This document shows, piece after piece, positions 16,733 through 23,732 of a stretch of DNA of 40,667 bases; the stretch's first letter is position 1; the number at the start of each line of letters is the position of its first letter. The stretch lies in the NCBI RefSeq assembly GCF_014269395.1, contig NZ_JACOGK010000027.1, forward strand, positions 1 through 40,667, in the 5' to 3' direction. Under the pieces are notes generated by a model, which did no database searches, was not told the origin of the DNA, and worked only from the letters and a program-made list of their open reading frames with translations. Both the position numbers and the translations under genes were made by a program. Source of the stretch: Megasphaera hominis. Lineage in GTDB: Bacteria; Bacillota; Negativicutes; Veillonellales; Megasphaeraceae.

Positions 16733-17548
16733 TCACCTCACCAGCTTCGTATCAAAGAAATCACGCAGGGAATCGGCCAAGAGCTGGAAGAGGGCAACCG
16801 TAATGACGATGGCTGCGCCGGGGACGAAGACCGTCCAAGGTGCGGTCTGCATGTAGAGGCGGGAGCTGCTCATCATGGAGCCCCACTCCGCAGCCGGCGG
16901 CGCGGCGCCGAGGCCGAGGAAAGAAAGACCGGCAATTTCCGTAATGATCGTACCCAAATCGAGGGCGGCCGTAATGAAGACCGGTCCGATTACTTCCGGC
17001 AAAATCTGCTGAAAGAGGATTTGCCCTGTCGTAAAGCCGCTCATTTGGGCGGCTTCGATATAGTATTCCCGGCGCAAGGGGCTGACGAGATTGCGCACGA
17101 GGCGCGTGTATTTGGGCCACGTGACAGCGGTGATAGCAGCGGCAGCATTAAAGGTGCCGCCACCGAGGATGCCCGCTACGGCAATGGCAAAGACCATGGT
17201 GGGAAAGGAAAGAAAAATATCGGCCAGCCGTAACAGACAGGTTACGGCCTTTCCCTGCCTGTAGCCGCAAAAGAGACCGATACAGGAGCCAATGAGGGCT
17301 GAAAGGAGCGCCACGGCAAGGGCCGTAATGATGGTCAGTTTGGCCCCGGCCAGCGTGCGGGCGAGCAGATCACGGCCGTAGACATCCGTTCCCAGCCAGT
17401 GCTGGAAACTGGGGCCCTGAAGCGCCAGGGACAGGTGCTGTTCATAGGGCGAATAGTGTAATATATACTCGGCCAGGCAGGAAGCGATGAGGCCCAAAAG
17501 GATGAGGCCCAGAAGCAGCGTTATTTTTTTTCTTTTATGAGACGCCAT
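16733..17548 (-). CDS. nikC: ABC transporter permease, NikC/OppC type
   Basis: This 271-residue inner-membrane permease has an N-terminal membrane anchor, the HWLGTDVYGRDLLARTLAGA segment typical of OppC/DppC/NikC, and the EAA-loop region EYYIEAAQMSGF near residues 155-166. It starts 3 bases after the stop of the NikB-type gene, whose last codons contain its AAGGAGG. It ends 4 bases before the binding-protein start. Confidence 0.88.
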   Translation of the reverse strand: MASHKRKKITLLLGLILLGLIASCLAEYILHYSPYEQHLSLALQGPSFQHWLGTDVYGRDLLARTLAGAKLTIITALAVALLSALIGSCIGLFCGYRQGKAVTCLLRLADIFLSFPTMVFAIAVAGILGGGTFNAAAAITAVTWPKYTRLVRNLVSPLRREYYIEAAQMSGFTTGQILFQQILPEVIGPVFITAALDLGTIITEIAGLSFLGLGAAPPAAEWGSMMSSSRLYMQTAPWTVFVPGAAIVITVALFQLLADSLRDFFDTKLVR

Positions 17549-17551
17549 GGG

Positions 17552-18490
17552 TCAATCCTCCTTCTTTCGTAGTGTCAGGCGCGGGTCTACATAGGCGCAG
17601 ATGATGTCGGCGGCCAGGTTAAAGAGTACGTACAGGGCAGACATCCAAATCATATAGGCCTGGATAATGGGATAATCGCGCAGCATAATGGCATCGACGG
17701 CGAGTTTGCCTACACCATCCCAAAGGAAAATCGTTTCGACGATGGCTGACCCGCCCAGCAGAGACGCTGCCGACAGGGCCAAGAGCGCCAAAAGCGGCGC
17801 TGCTACAGCACGGAACACATAGTGCGTGAGTACATAATGATACGGCAGGCCCCGGCAGAGGAGTGCCTGGACGTATTCTTTACTCAATTCATCCAAGAGG
17901 AGCGCCCGGATTTGCCGCAAGTACTTAGCTGTCATGGCGAAGGCCAGCGGCAGGGCCGGCAATAAGGGTGAGCGGTCAGCTGTCGGCGTGAGAAAAGAAA
18001 AGAAATGCCACTTGACAGCAAAAAAATATAACAGGATAAGGGCAAAGAGAAAATCAGGCAGGGCATTGCCTGTAAACGATAAGAGCCGGGCGAGCTGATC
18101 CCAAATGCTGCCTTTACGGATTGCCGCCAGTGTCCCTAAGGGCAACGAGATGAGGAGAGTCAGAAATAAAGCCAAGAGCATGAGTTCCAGTGTGGCCGGC
18201 AGCTTGCTGAGCATGGTAGTACTTACGGGCAGGCTGGTGACGAAGGACTGTCCCATATCGCCGTGCAGTACCTGCCAAAGCCAATGGCAATATTGTGTAA
18301 AGAACCCTTGATCCAGCCCCAGGGCGGCCCGTTTCGCTGCGGCGGCTGCAGCATTGGCACCACTTTGCTGTTCATAGAGCACATCGACCGTATCGGTTAC
18401 GGCCAGATGCATGAGCAAAAAGGAAATAAAGGTTACGCCAAAGACGATGGGGATCAGTTGCAGCAGTCGCCTGCCTATATATTTTCCCAT
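17552..18490 (-). CDS. nikB: ABC transporter permease, NikB/OppB type
   Basis: This 312-residue permease starts MGKYIGRRLLQLIPIVFGVTF, the standard OppB/DppB/NikB N-terminus. It has about six membrane helices, the GDMGQSF segment and the EAA loop ELSKEYVQALLCRGL. The frame stays open for 40 more codons upstream, but those do not match the family. AAGGAG lies 10 bases before ATG 18488-18490, so this start is chosen. It is the first gene of the importer operon, divergent from the methyltransferase cluster. Confidence 0.87.
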   Translation of the reverse strand: MGKYIGRRLLQLIPIVFGVTFISFLLMHLAVTDTVDVLYEQQSGANAAAAAAKRAALGLDQGFFTQYCHWLWQVLHGDMGQSFVTSLPVSTTMLSKLPATLELMLLALFLTLLISLPLGTLAAIRKGSIWDQLARLLSFTGNALPDFLFALILLYFFAVKWHFFSFLTPTADRSPLLPALPLAFAMTAKYLRQIRALLLDELSKEYVQALLCRGLPYHYVLTHYVFRAVAAPLLALLALSAASLLGGSAIVETIFLWDGVGKLAVDAIMLRDYPIIQAYMIWMSALYVLFNLAADIICAYVDPRLTLRKKED

Positions 18491-18526
18491 AAAAGAGGAG
18501 CTCCTTCCCGTGTAAGTCATATGGTT

Positions 18527-18556
18527 ATTATACGGCATAGCGGCTAAAAATGATAA
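18527..18556 (-). promoter_or_regulatory. Candidate promoter of the nik-like operon
   Basis: On the minus strand TTATCA (18551-18556), an 18-base spacer and TATAAT (18527-18532) lie about 37 bases before the NikB-type ATG. A G-rich tract (18559-18578, containing GGGTGGGGGATGC) sits just upstream of the -35. Confidence 0.5.
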
Positions 18557-18615
18557 GCCTGGGTGGGGGATGCAGGGAGAAAATAAAGGAAAAATAATTT
18601 CTCTTTCCATGCGTG

Positions 18616-18659
18616 TATGCCCCCATAGGGGATAGCGCAGCTATACCAGATTAGGTATA
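18616..18659. promoter_or_regulatory. Two inverted repeats resembling CsoR/RcnR/InrS-family operators
   Basis: First, TATGCCCCCATAGGGGATA (18616-18634) is a C-tract/G-tract inverted repeat with TA at both ends. Second, TATACC-N6-GGTATA (18642-18647 and 18654-18659) is perfect. CsoR-family operators typically have C4-5/G4-5 tracts bounded by ATA/TAT. The second repeat overlaps a -10-like TATACT (18656-18661). Both lie between the divergent importer operon and the methyltransferase genes, one of which encodes a CsoR-family domain. Confidence 0.5.
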
Positions 18660-18717
18660 CTTTTACTAAAGACTTCAGTACGATAAAGAAATAGCGAGTT
18701 TTGAGGAGGCAGTACCC

Positions 18718-19461
18718 ATGGAACAGCTTAACGAATGGATTCAGGATTATTGGAACCGGCGCAGCCGGGCTTTCAGCTCCGTACGGCAGCAGGAACTGGC
18801 CAGCAGTGACGCCCTGGCGTGGCAACGCTATATTCAGCAGTTTTTACCAGCCGGCCGGCGGCTTCGGATTCTTGATATTGGTACCGGTCCGGGGTTTCTG
18901 GCGATTCTCATGGCCCGCTGCGGTCATACCGTGACGGCTGTTGATTCTTCCACCGGAATGATTGAAGAAGCCTGCCGTAATGCGGCCGCTTTCGGTGCAA
19001 ACGTAGATTTTCACGTTGCCGATGCCCTGGCACTGCCTTTTGCTGACGATCAGTTTGATCTTATCCTGTCCCGCAACCTGACGTGGAATCTGCCTGATGT
19101 AACAGCAGCCTATACGGAATGGTACCGCGTATTGTGCCCCGGCGGGTTGCTTCTTAATTTCGATGCCAACTATGGACCGGTACATTTCACGGCCGCTGCC
19201 GAGGAAGAAGAAAACGTGCATCATACCATCGATATGGCCTTGTTACGCGAATGTGATGATCTGAAGGATGCACTGCAGATCAGCAAGGAATGCCGCCCTG
19301 CATGGGATTTGTGCTGTGTAGAGTCCATTGGCTTCAAGAACTGTGGCTATACACGGGATATTCGTCCCTTCGTCCATACCTCGCCTGACATGAAGTATGA
19401 TATGGCACCTCTCTTTTGTCTCCATGGCCGTAAGGAGGCAGCCGACCAGGCTGCTCATTAA
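18718..19461 (+). CDS. Class I SAM-dependent methyltransferase (first of three)
   Basis: This 247-residue Rossmann-fold methyltransferase has motif I ILDIGTGPG at residues 51-59, the motif II acidic residue in VTAVDSSTGM, motif IV DQFDLILSRNLTW and the post-motif LCPGGLLLNFDANYG. It is paralogous to the third gene of this cluster: both share the unusual SRN(L/V)TW and FDAN segments. The substrate is unknown. Several cysteines late in the protein (about residues 190-220) could bind metal, but this is speculative. GAGGAGG precedes ATG 18718. It starts right after the putative operators. Confidence 0.85.
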   Translation: MEQLNEWIQDYWNRRSRAFSSVRQQELASSDALAWQRYIQQFLPAGRRLRILDIGTGPGFLAILMARCGHTVTAVDSSTGMIEEACRNAAAFGANVDFHVADALALPFADDQFDLILSRNLTWNLPDVTAAYTEWYRVLCPGGLLLNFDANYGPVHFTAAAEEEENVHHTIDMALLRECDDLKDALQISKECRPAWDLCCVESIGFKNCGYTRDIRPFVHTSPDMKYDMAPLFCLHGRKEAADQAAH

Positions 19462-19544
19462 TGGCCGCGGTCTTTCCATTGACAGTTTTCTCGTACACCC
19501 GTATCATAAACAGTGAGACTATAGGAAAACGGTAGGGAAAAGAT

Positions 19545-20534
19545 ATGGATAAAGAGCACGTATTTTTTGAAAACTATGCGGAAACGTGGGACCGGGACCG
19601 GAAAGAAAATCCGGAAATCCTGCGTACGCTTATGCACTTGTCCGGCCTGGCAAAGGGCGCCTCTGTGCTCGACGTAGGCTGCGGTACCGGTATATTGATA
19701 CCGTATCTGCAAGAGGCTGTAGGCCCGGAAGGGCGGCTTGAGGAGCTGGACTATTCGCGGCAAATGCTGGCCAAGGCAAAAGAAAAATTTGCTTCGAAAA
19801 AGGGCATTGTGTATACAGAAAAGGATGTTTTAAAGTATAAGATGGCCGGCCAGACCTATGATGCGGCTGTGTGTCTTAATTTTTATCCGCACGTAGCACA
19901 CCACAAAGAAGTATTTATTAAAAAGATGGCCGAAGCGCTCAAGCCGGGCGGCATGCTGCTGCTCATGCACGATATGCCGCGCCGCCGTGTCAACGGCCTG
20001 CAAAAACAGGCGCCGGAAGAACCACATACAGGTGTACTGCCGCCTGTGGATATTTTGGCTAACCTCTTGATCAGTGCCGGCTTGTCCATCGTCGTCGCCA
20101 TGGATACGGACGAATTTTATTTTGTAAAAGCTGTGAAACGGCTGGATATGCCCTATGACCAGTATCCGCCTTTAACGACACGCGAGCTGGATGGGGATCC
20201 GGCTCCGGACGCACGCCACGCCGCCCTGCATGCCCAGGGTATAGCCCACGCGCACACGCCGGGACATCACCATAGCCATACGCAGACCCGCATGGTCATG
20301 AACCGTCTGGCCCGCATCAGCGGTCATATAGAAGCCATTAAACGCATGGTCGATGAAGGCCGGGACTGCAGCGATATCCTGATCCAGCTTTCTGCTGTCG
20401 ATTCGGCTTTGGTCAGTGTGGGCAAGGTCATCCTGCGGGATCATATCGATCACTGCATCGTCGATGCCGTACGGGACAACGACCTGGAGGCCGTGGAAAA
20501 TTTAAAGAAAGCCATCAGTACCTTTATTAAGTAG
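19545..20534 (+). CDS. SAM methyltransferase fused to a CsoR/RcnR/InrS-type metal-sensor domain
   Basis: This 329-residue protein has two parts. Residues 1 to about 200 form a class I methyltransferase with motif I VLDVGCGTG (41-49) and ALKPGGMLLLMHD. A His-rich linker (235-245, HAHTPGHHHSH) leads into residues 249-329, a DUF156/CsoR-family domain (RLARISGHIEAIKRM, then EGRDCSDILIQLSAVDSAL and RDHIDHCIVDA). Metal-ligand candidates are H243, C275, H300 and C304, spaced 32, 25 and 4 residues. I recall the same spacing for H21/C53/H78/C82 of the nickel sensor InrS; copper CsoR uses the last three. CsoR proteins are normally about 90-residue stand-alone repressors, so fusion to an enzyme is unusual. 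It could self-regulate the cluster and/or tie methyl transfer to metal. ATG 19545 has a modest ribosome binding site. Confidence 0.88.
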   Translation: MDKEHVFFENYAETWDRDRKENPEILRTLMHLSGLAKGASVLDVGCGTGILIPYLQEAVGPEGRLEELDYSRQMLAKAKEKFASKKGIVYTEKDVLKYKMAGQTYDAAVCLNFYPHVAHHKEVFIKKMAEALKPGGMLLLMHDMPRRRVNGLQKQAPEEPHTGVLPPVDILANLLISAGLSIVVAMDTDEFYFVKAVKRLDMPYDQYPPLTTRELDGDPAPDARHAALHAQGIAHAHTPGHHHSHTQTRMVMNRLARISGHIEAIKRMVDEGRDCSDILIQLSAVDSALVSVGKVILRDHIDHCIVDAVRDNDLEAVENLKKAISTFIK

Positions 20535-20543
20535 GAGATGCGT

Positions 20544-21296
20544 ATGGAATTATCAAATCAGGCCGGTGCCGTAGGCAAGCGCTGGGATTTTTGTGCCAGC
20601 GGCTACGACGGCATCGTACAGGAAGAGCTTCAGTCCCAGGCCGCGGTCTGGCAATCCATTTTGCTCGCTCAGGCGCCGCAGAAACAGGGGTCCCTGCTCG
20701 ATATCGGTACGGGTCCGGGCTTTTTTTCTATCCTCATGGCGCAGGCCGGCTGGGATGTAACCGGTGTGGACTGTTCGGCGGCTATGGTAGAAACAGCGGC
20801 AGAAAACGCAAAAAAAGCAGGCGTAAGAGCCCGCTTTTTGCAAAAGGATATTCATGCCCTCGATTTTCCAGACCATTCCTTTGATTATCTGGTGAGCCGC
20901 AACGTGACGTGGATTCTCTATGATCCGGAAAAGGCCTTTGCCGAATGGCGGCGTGTATTGAAACCGGGCGGTCGCCTCTTGTATTTTGATGCGAACTGGT
21001 ATTATCGCAGGAGTGAAGCCGAACGGCAGGCCATTGCACGGGACGAAGAGGAATACCGGAAAACGTATGGCCCGCCGGTTGATACGTATAGCGGTGATGC
21101 GGCTACAGAGGCGTCCTTTCAGGAAACCTTATTTTTCCATAGCCACAGCCGGCCTGAATGGGACCGGACTCATTTAGGGCCCTTGGGCTTTACGCACATC
21201 CGGATTACGCCGCGCCTGAATGAACAGGTATATACACCACCTTATAAGCTGCTCTTCCGTTCAATTCCCCTGTTTATGGTACAGGCTGATGTGTAG
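20544..21296 (+). CDS. Class I SAM-dependent methyltransferase (third of three)
   Basis: This 250-residue methyltransferase has motif I LLDIGTGPG at residues 51-59, VTGVDCSAAMVE, FDYLVSRNVTWIL and LKPGGRLLYFDANWYY. It is a paralogue of the first gene of the cluster. An ATG at 20538 falls inside the spacer after TAGGAG, which overlaps the stop of the fusion gene; ATG 20544 has the better spacing. The 9-base gap to the fusion gene suggests one transcript. The substrate is unknown; a metal-chelating small molecule or a tetrapyrrole-like compound would fit the importer next door, but no direct evidence is in the sequence. Confidence 0.85.
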   Translation: MELSNQAGAVGKRWDFCASGYDGIVQEELQSQAAVWQSILLAQAPQKQGSLLDIGTGPGFFSILMAQAGWDVTGVDCSAAMVETAAENAKKAGVRARFLQKDIHALDFPDHSFDYLVSRNVTWILYDPEKAFAEWRRVLKPGGRLLYFDANWYYRRSEAERQAIARDEEEYRKTYGPPVDTYSGDAATEASFQETLFFHSHSRPEWDRTHLGPLGFTHIRITPRLNEQVYTPPYKLLFRSIPLFMVQADV

Positions 21297-21314
21297 CAGC
21301 TGCTATGAAACTGA

Positions 21315-21348
21315 AAAAAGACGCTATGCCCAGGCATAACGTCTTTTT
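21315..21348. terminator. Bidirectional terminator after the methyltransferase cluster
   Basis: AAAAAGACG plus TATGC (21315-21329) pairs with GCATA plus CGTCTTTTT (21334-21348), with one mismatch. It lies between the convergent methyltransferase and flavoprotein genes. Confidence 0.88.
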
Positions 21349-21351
21349 GTA

Positions 21352-21987
21352 TTAGCGGATGAAATTGGTAAATACTTTTTTGGCGGGACCCTTTTCTTCT
21401 ACGAAGGGCTTGCCGGCAGCCAATACCTTGAGGAGCCAGGCCATGTTTTGTCCGAGAACCTGCATGATCTGCATGCCTTCACCGTCAAGCGTTACTTCGC
21501 CGGCTTTGGTGCCATAAGCGACATTCCAGTAGTTCGATGTAGGAATGATCATTTCCGAGTAGGTGAGGAAATTGTTGAGCTGGTCAAAGACGGGAATACC
21601 ACCGGCACGACGGTCGGCTACGACACTGGCGCCGACTTTATGGCGGAAGAGGCCGTTATTGGAAGAGGCTACGTAGAAGGCCCGGTCCAGGAACGATTTC
21701 ATCGTGCCGCCAATGGCCGAGAAGTGGGTAGGCGAACCTAACAGAATGCCGTCGGCCTCTTTGATCTTTTGAATCCATTCGTTGACGGGGTCATCGTGCA
21801 TGACGCAGCGTTCATCCCGATTGCGGGCGCAGCCATTACAGGCCATACAGCCGCGGATCACTTTATTGCCTACTGTAATGATTTCTGTTTCAATGCCGGC
21901 TGCTTCCAGTTCTGTTGTTACCGTATGCAGGGCTTCATAGGTATTTCCTTTTTCGTGGGGACTACCATTAAATGCTACTACTTTCAT
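21352..21987 (-). CDS. NADPH-dependent FMN reductase / iron-sulfur flavoprotein-like protein
   Basis: This 211-residue flavodoxin-fold protein begins MKVVAFNGSPHEKGNTYEAL, the FMN phosphate loop of the NADPH-dependent FMN reductase family. LLGSPTHFSAIGGTMKSFLDR is the second FMN loop. Cysteines at 47, 50, 53 and 61 (CMACNGC then C61) form a C-x2-C-x2-C-x7-C cluster like the compact 4Fe-4S motif of archaeal and clostridial iron-sulfur flavoproteins (Isf). It probably moves electrons between ferredoxin and small acceptors. A strong AAGGAGG precedes the ATG. Confidence 0.85.
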   Translation of the reverse strand: MKVVAFNGSPHEKGNTYEALHTVTTELEAAGIETEIITVGNKVIRGCMACNGCARNRDERCVMHDDPVNEWIQKIKEADGILLGSPTHFSAIGGTMKSFLDRAFYVASSNNGLFRHKVGASVVADRRAGGIPVFDQLNNFLTYSEMIIPTSNYWNVAYGTKAGEVTLDGEGMQIMQVLGQNMAWLLKVLAAGKPFVEEKGPAKKVFTNFIR

Positions 21988-22087
21988 TACCTTACCTCCT
22001 TAGGGATAATAGGTTTATCATACCGTTTACGAACTATTCTGTAAAGTACTTACTTTTTAGATACTATGCAGGACAGGTACTGTTTTG

Positions 22088-22096
22088 TGATATAAT
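22088..22096 (+). promoter_or_regulatory. Extended -10 promoter for the macro-domain gene
   Basis: TGATATAAT gives a TGn extended -10 box 40 bases before ATG 22136. No convincing -35 is present. Confidence 0.55.
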
Positions 22097-22135
22097 ATTT
22101 CTAAAAGTTTGTTCTGCCAAAGGAAGTGTGATACT

Positions 22136-22858
22136 ATGGAATTACGTGTAGTCTGCGGTGATATAACTACCTGGAAATGCGATGCTATTGTGAATTCTGC
22201 CAGTGAAAGCCTGCTCGGTGACAGTGCGTTGGATATGCGTATTCATCAGGCCGGGGGCCTTTCCTTCCGTTCTGCCTGTAGCAGCTTAGGCGGCTGCCAG
22301 GAGGGCAAAGCCGTTTTGACCTATGGCTATGACCTGCCGGCACGGTACGTCATTCATACAGTACCACCGTACTGGCGCGGCGGTGCGTATCAGGAAGAGG
22401 CCCTCCTCTTATCGTGCTATCGCTCTTGCTTGGCCTTGGCAACGGCTAAACAGATGCAGTACGTAGCTTTTTCGCCTATCGGCATCGAAGACAAACGCAT
22501 CCCGCCTAACCGGGCAGCGGCTGTTGCCATTCCCGTCCTGGTAGGAGCCGGCGCAGCCCTGCAGCGGATCGATTTGGTTTGTGAAACGGCAAAGACTCTC
22601 CGTGCCTACACGAAGGCGGCTGTGTATTTTTGGCTGCAAAAGGTAAGTGATATACAGGCAGCGGGACCGGAAACGATCTGGAAAGAAGCCCTCCTGGCCT
22701 TGACAGTCCTGCGCCCGGCAGGTGACAATAGTCCGGACCGGCAGGCAGACCGCCTGGTATCCGTACGGCAGGTCCTGCAAGCCTATAAGGCACGTCCTGC
22801 GAGCATCGTTGCGCTCGAAGAAACGGCCGCTAAGATAATGGAAATATACGAGACGTGA
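22136..22858 (+). CDS. Macro-domain protein (ADP-ribose-binding family)
   Basis: This 240-residue protein has an N-terminal macro domain of about 165 residues starting LRVVCGDITTWKCDAIVNSAS. The usual catalytic loop NAAN...GGGGVDGAIH reads NSAS...GDSALDMRIH here: the second Asn is Ser and the glycine run is altered, but the Asp is kept. It may bind ADP-ribose or a related nucleotide without strong hydrolase activity. The C-terminal about 70 residues are not recognised. The frame extends to 22109, but ATG 22136 after AAGGAAGTG is the likely start. It is paired with the CpXC gene 12 bases downstream. Confidence 0.8.
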   Translation: MELRVVCGDITTWKCDAIVNSASESLLGDSALDMRIHQAGGLSFRSACSSLGGCQEGKAVLTYGYDLPARYVIHTVPPYWRGGAYQEEALLLSCYRSCLALATAKQMQYVAFSPIGIEDKRIPPNRAAAVAIPVLVGAGAALQRIDLVCETAKTLRAYTKAAVYFWLQKVSDIQAAGPETIWKEALLALTVLRPAGDNSPDRQADRLVSVRQVLQAYKARPASIVALEETAAKIMEIYET

Positions 22859-22870
22859 AGGAGATATATC

Positions 22871-23674
22871 ATGACAGAACAACGCAGTGGTACCGACTCT
22901 GTTACGCTGCAGCTGACCTGTCCTGCCTGTGGCGGACAAGGCGCATTTGCGACGTGGAACTGTATCGACGGTACAAGAACACCGGAGTTGCGGCAGCGGC
23001 TGCTGCACGATGAAAACTTATTTTTTTATACCTGCCCCCAGTGCGGAGCCAAAATCCATGTAGAAACGACGTGCCTCTATATTGACAGGGAACGCCACTT
23101 TATGGTTTGGCACGTGCCCGATCCCAAGACTGCTGTCAGCCTGGGCGACGTATACCGGTATCTCGGCGAAGCCGATTTTTCTGCCTATCGCTGCCGTTCG
23201 GCCCTGACCTGGGGTGAATGGCGGGAAAAAATCCTGGAGCTGGAAAGTGGCTTTGACGACCGTATGTATGAAATTATCAAATACAGCGCCTACCAGCTGT
23301 TGAAACCGGATCAGCAAAAGCAGCTGCCCCTGGAAATGTACCATATCGATTACGCCAAAGACGACGGCAACGCTGCAGACCTGGCCCTGGTCTTCATGGA
23401 AGAAGAGAAGAAAGGCCAAGGCTATGTGTATGCTGTGACGGCAAAGCTCCTCACGATGACGCAGGAGCTCTACTTGCCACTGCTTCAAAAGGTGACGCCC
23501 CATGCCGGCGAAGGGAAATTTGAACGCTTCAGCTACGCTTGGGCCGGCTCCTTCATGAAATATGTCCTGGCGGCTATTCAGCAGCCTAATCAGGCCGAAT
23601 ACCGGCGCCTGGTAACGTATTGGCTGGAAACGTTGGGACAAGAAGTATTCCATGCAGATTTGACGAAAAAGTAA
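22871..23674 (+). CDS. CpXC-domain protein with two zinc-ribbon cysteine pairs
   Basis: This 267-residue protein begins with a CpXC domain: TCPACGGQG near residue 17 and TCPQCGAKIHVE near residue 55 supply two CPxC knuckles that probably bind one zinc. The rest is a helical and beta mixture I do not recognise. The function of CpXC proteins is unknown. The AAGGAG for its ATG lies 12 bases after the macro-domain stop, so the two are likely co-translated. Confidence 0.75.
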   Translation: MTEQRSGTDSVTLQLTCPACGGQGAFATWNCIDGTRTPELRQRLLHDENLFFYTCPQCGAKIHVETTCLYIDRERHFMVWHVPDPKTAVSLGDVYRYLGEADFSAYRCRSALTWGEWREKILELESGFDDRMYEIIKYSAYQLLKPDQQKQLPLEMYHIDYAKDDGNAADLALVFMEEEKKGQGYVYAVTAKLLTMTQELYLPLLQKVTPHAGEGKFERFSYAWAGSFMKYVLAAIQQPNQAEYRRLVTYWLETLGQEVFHADLTKK

Positions 23675-23732
23675 AAAAGCGCTTGACCGGTTACCTGGGC
23701 ATAGAGCCTGCAGGGCCTGGTCAAGCGCTTTT
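23675..23732. terminator. Bidirectional terminator after the CpXC gene
   Basis: A 14-base perfect stem, AAAAGCGCTTGACC (23675-23688) with GGTCAAGCGCTTTT (23719-23732), ends both convergent genes. It begins right at the CpXC stop and touches the stop of the minus-strand gene at 23733. Confidence 0.9.

Noticed and set aside
13641..18490. Annotation of the importer as an oligopeptide (Opp) system.
   Set aside because: The ATPases lack the long OppD/F C-terminal extensions and the context is metal-related; not fully excluded, so confidence was kept moderate.
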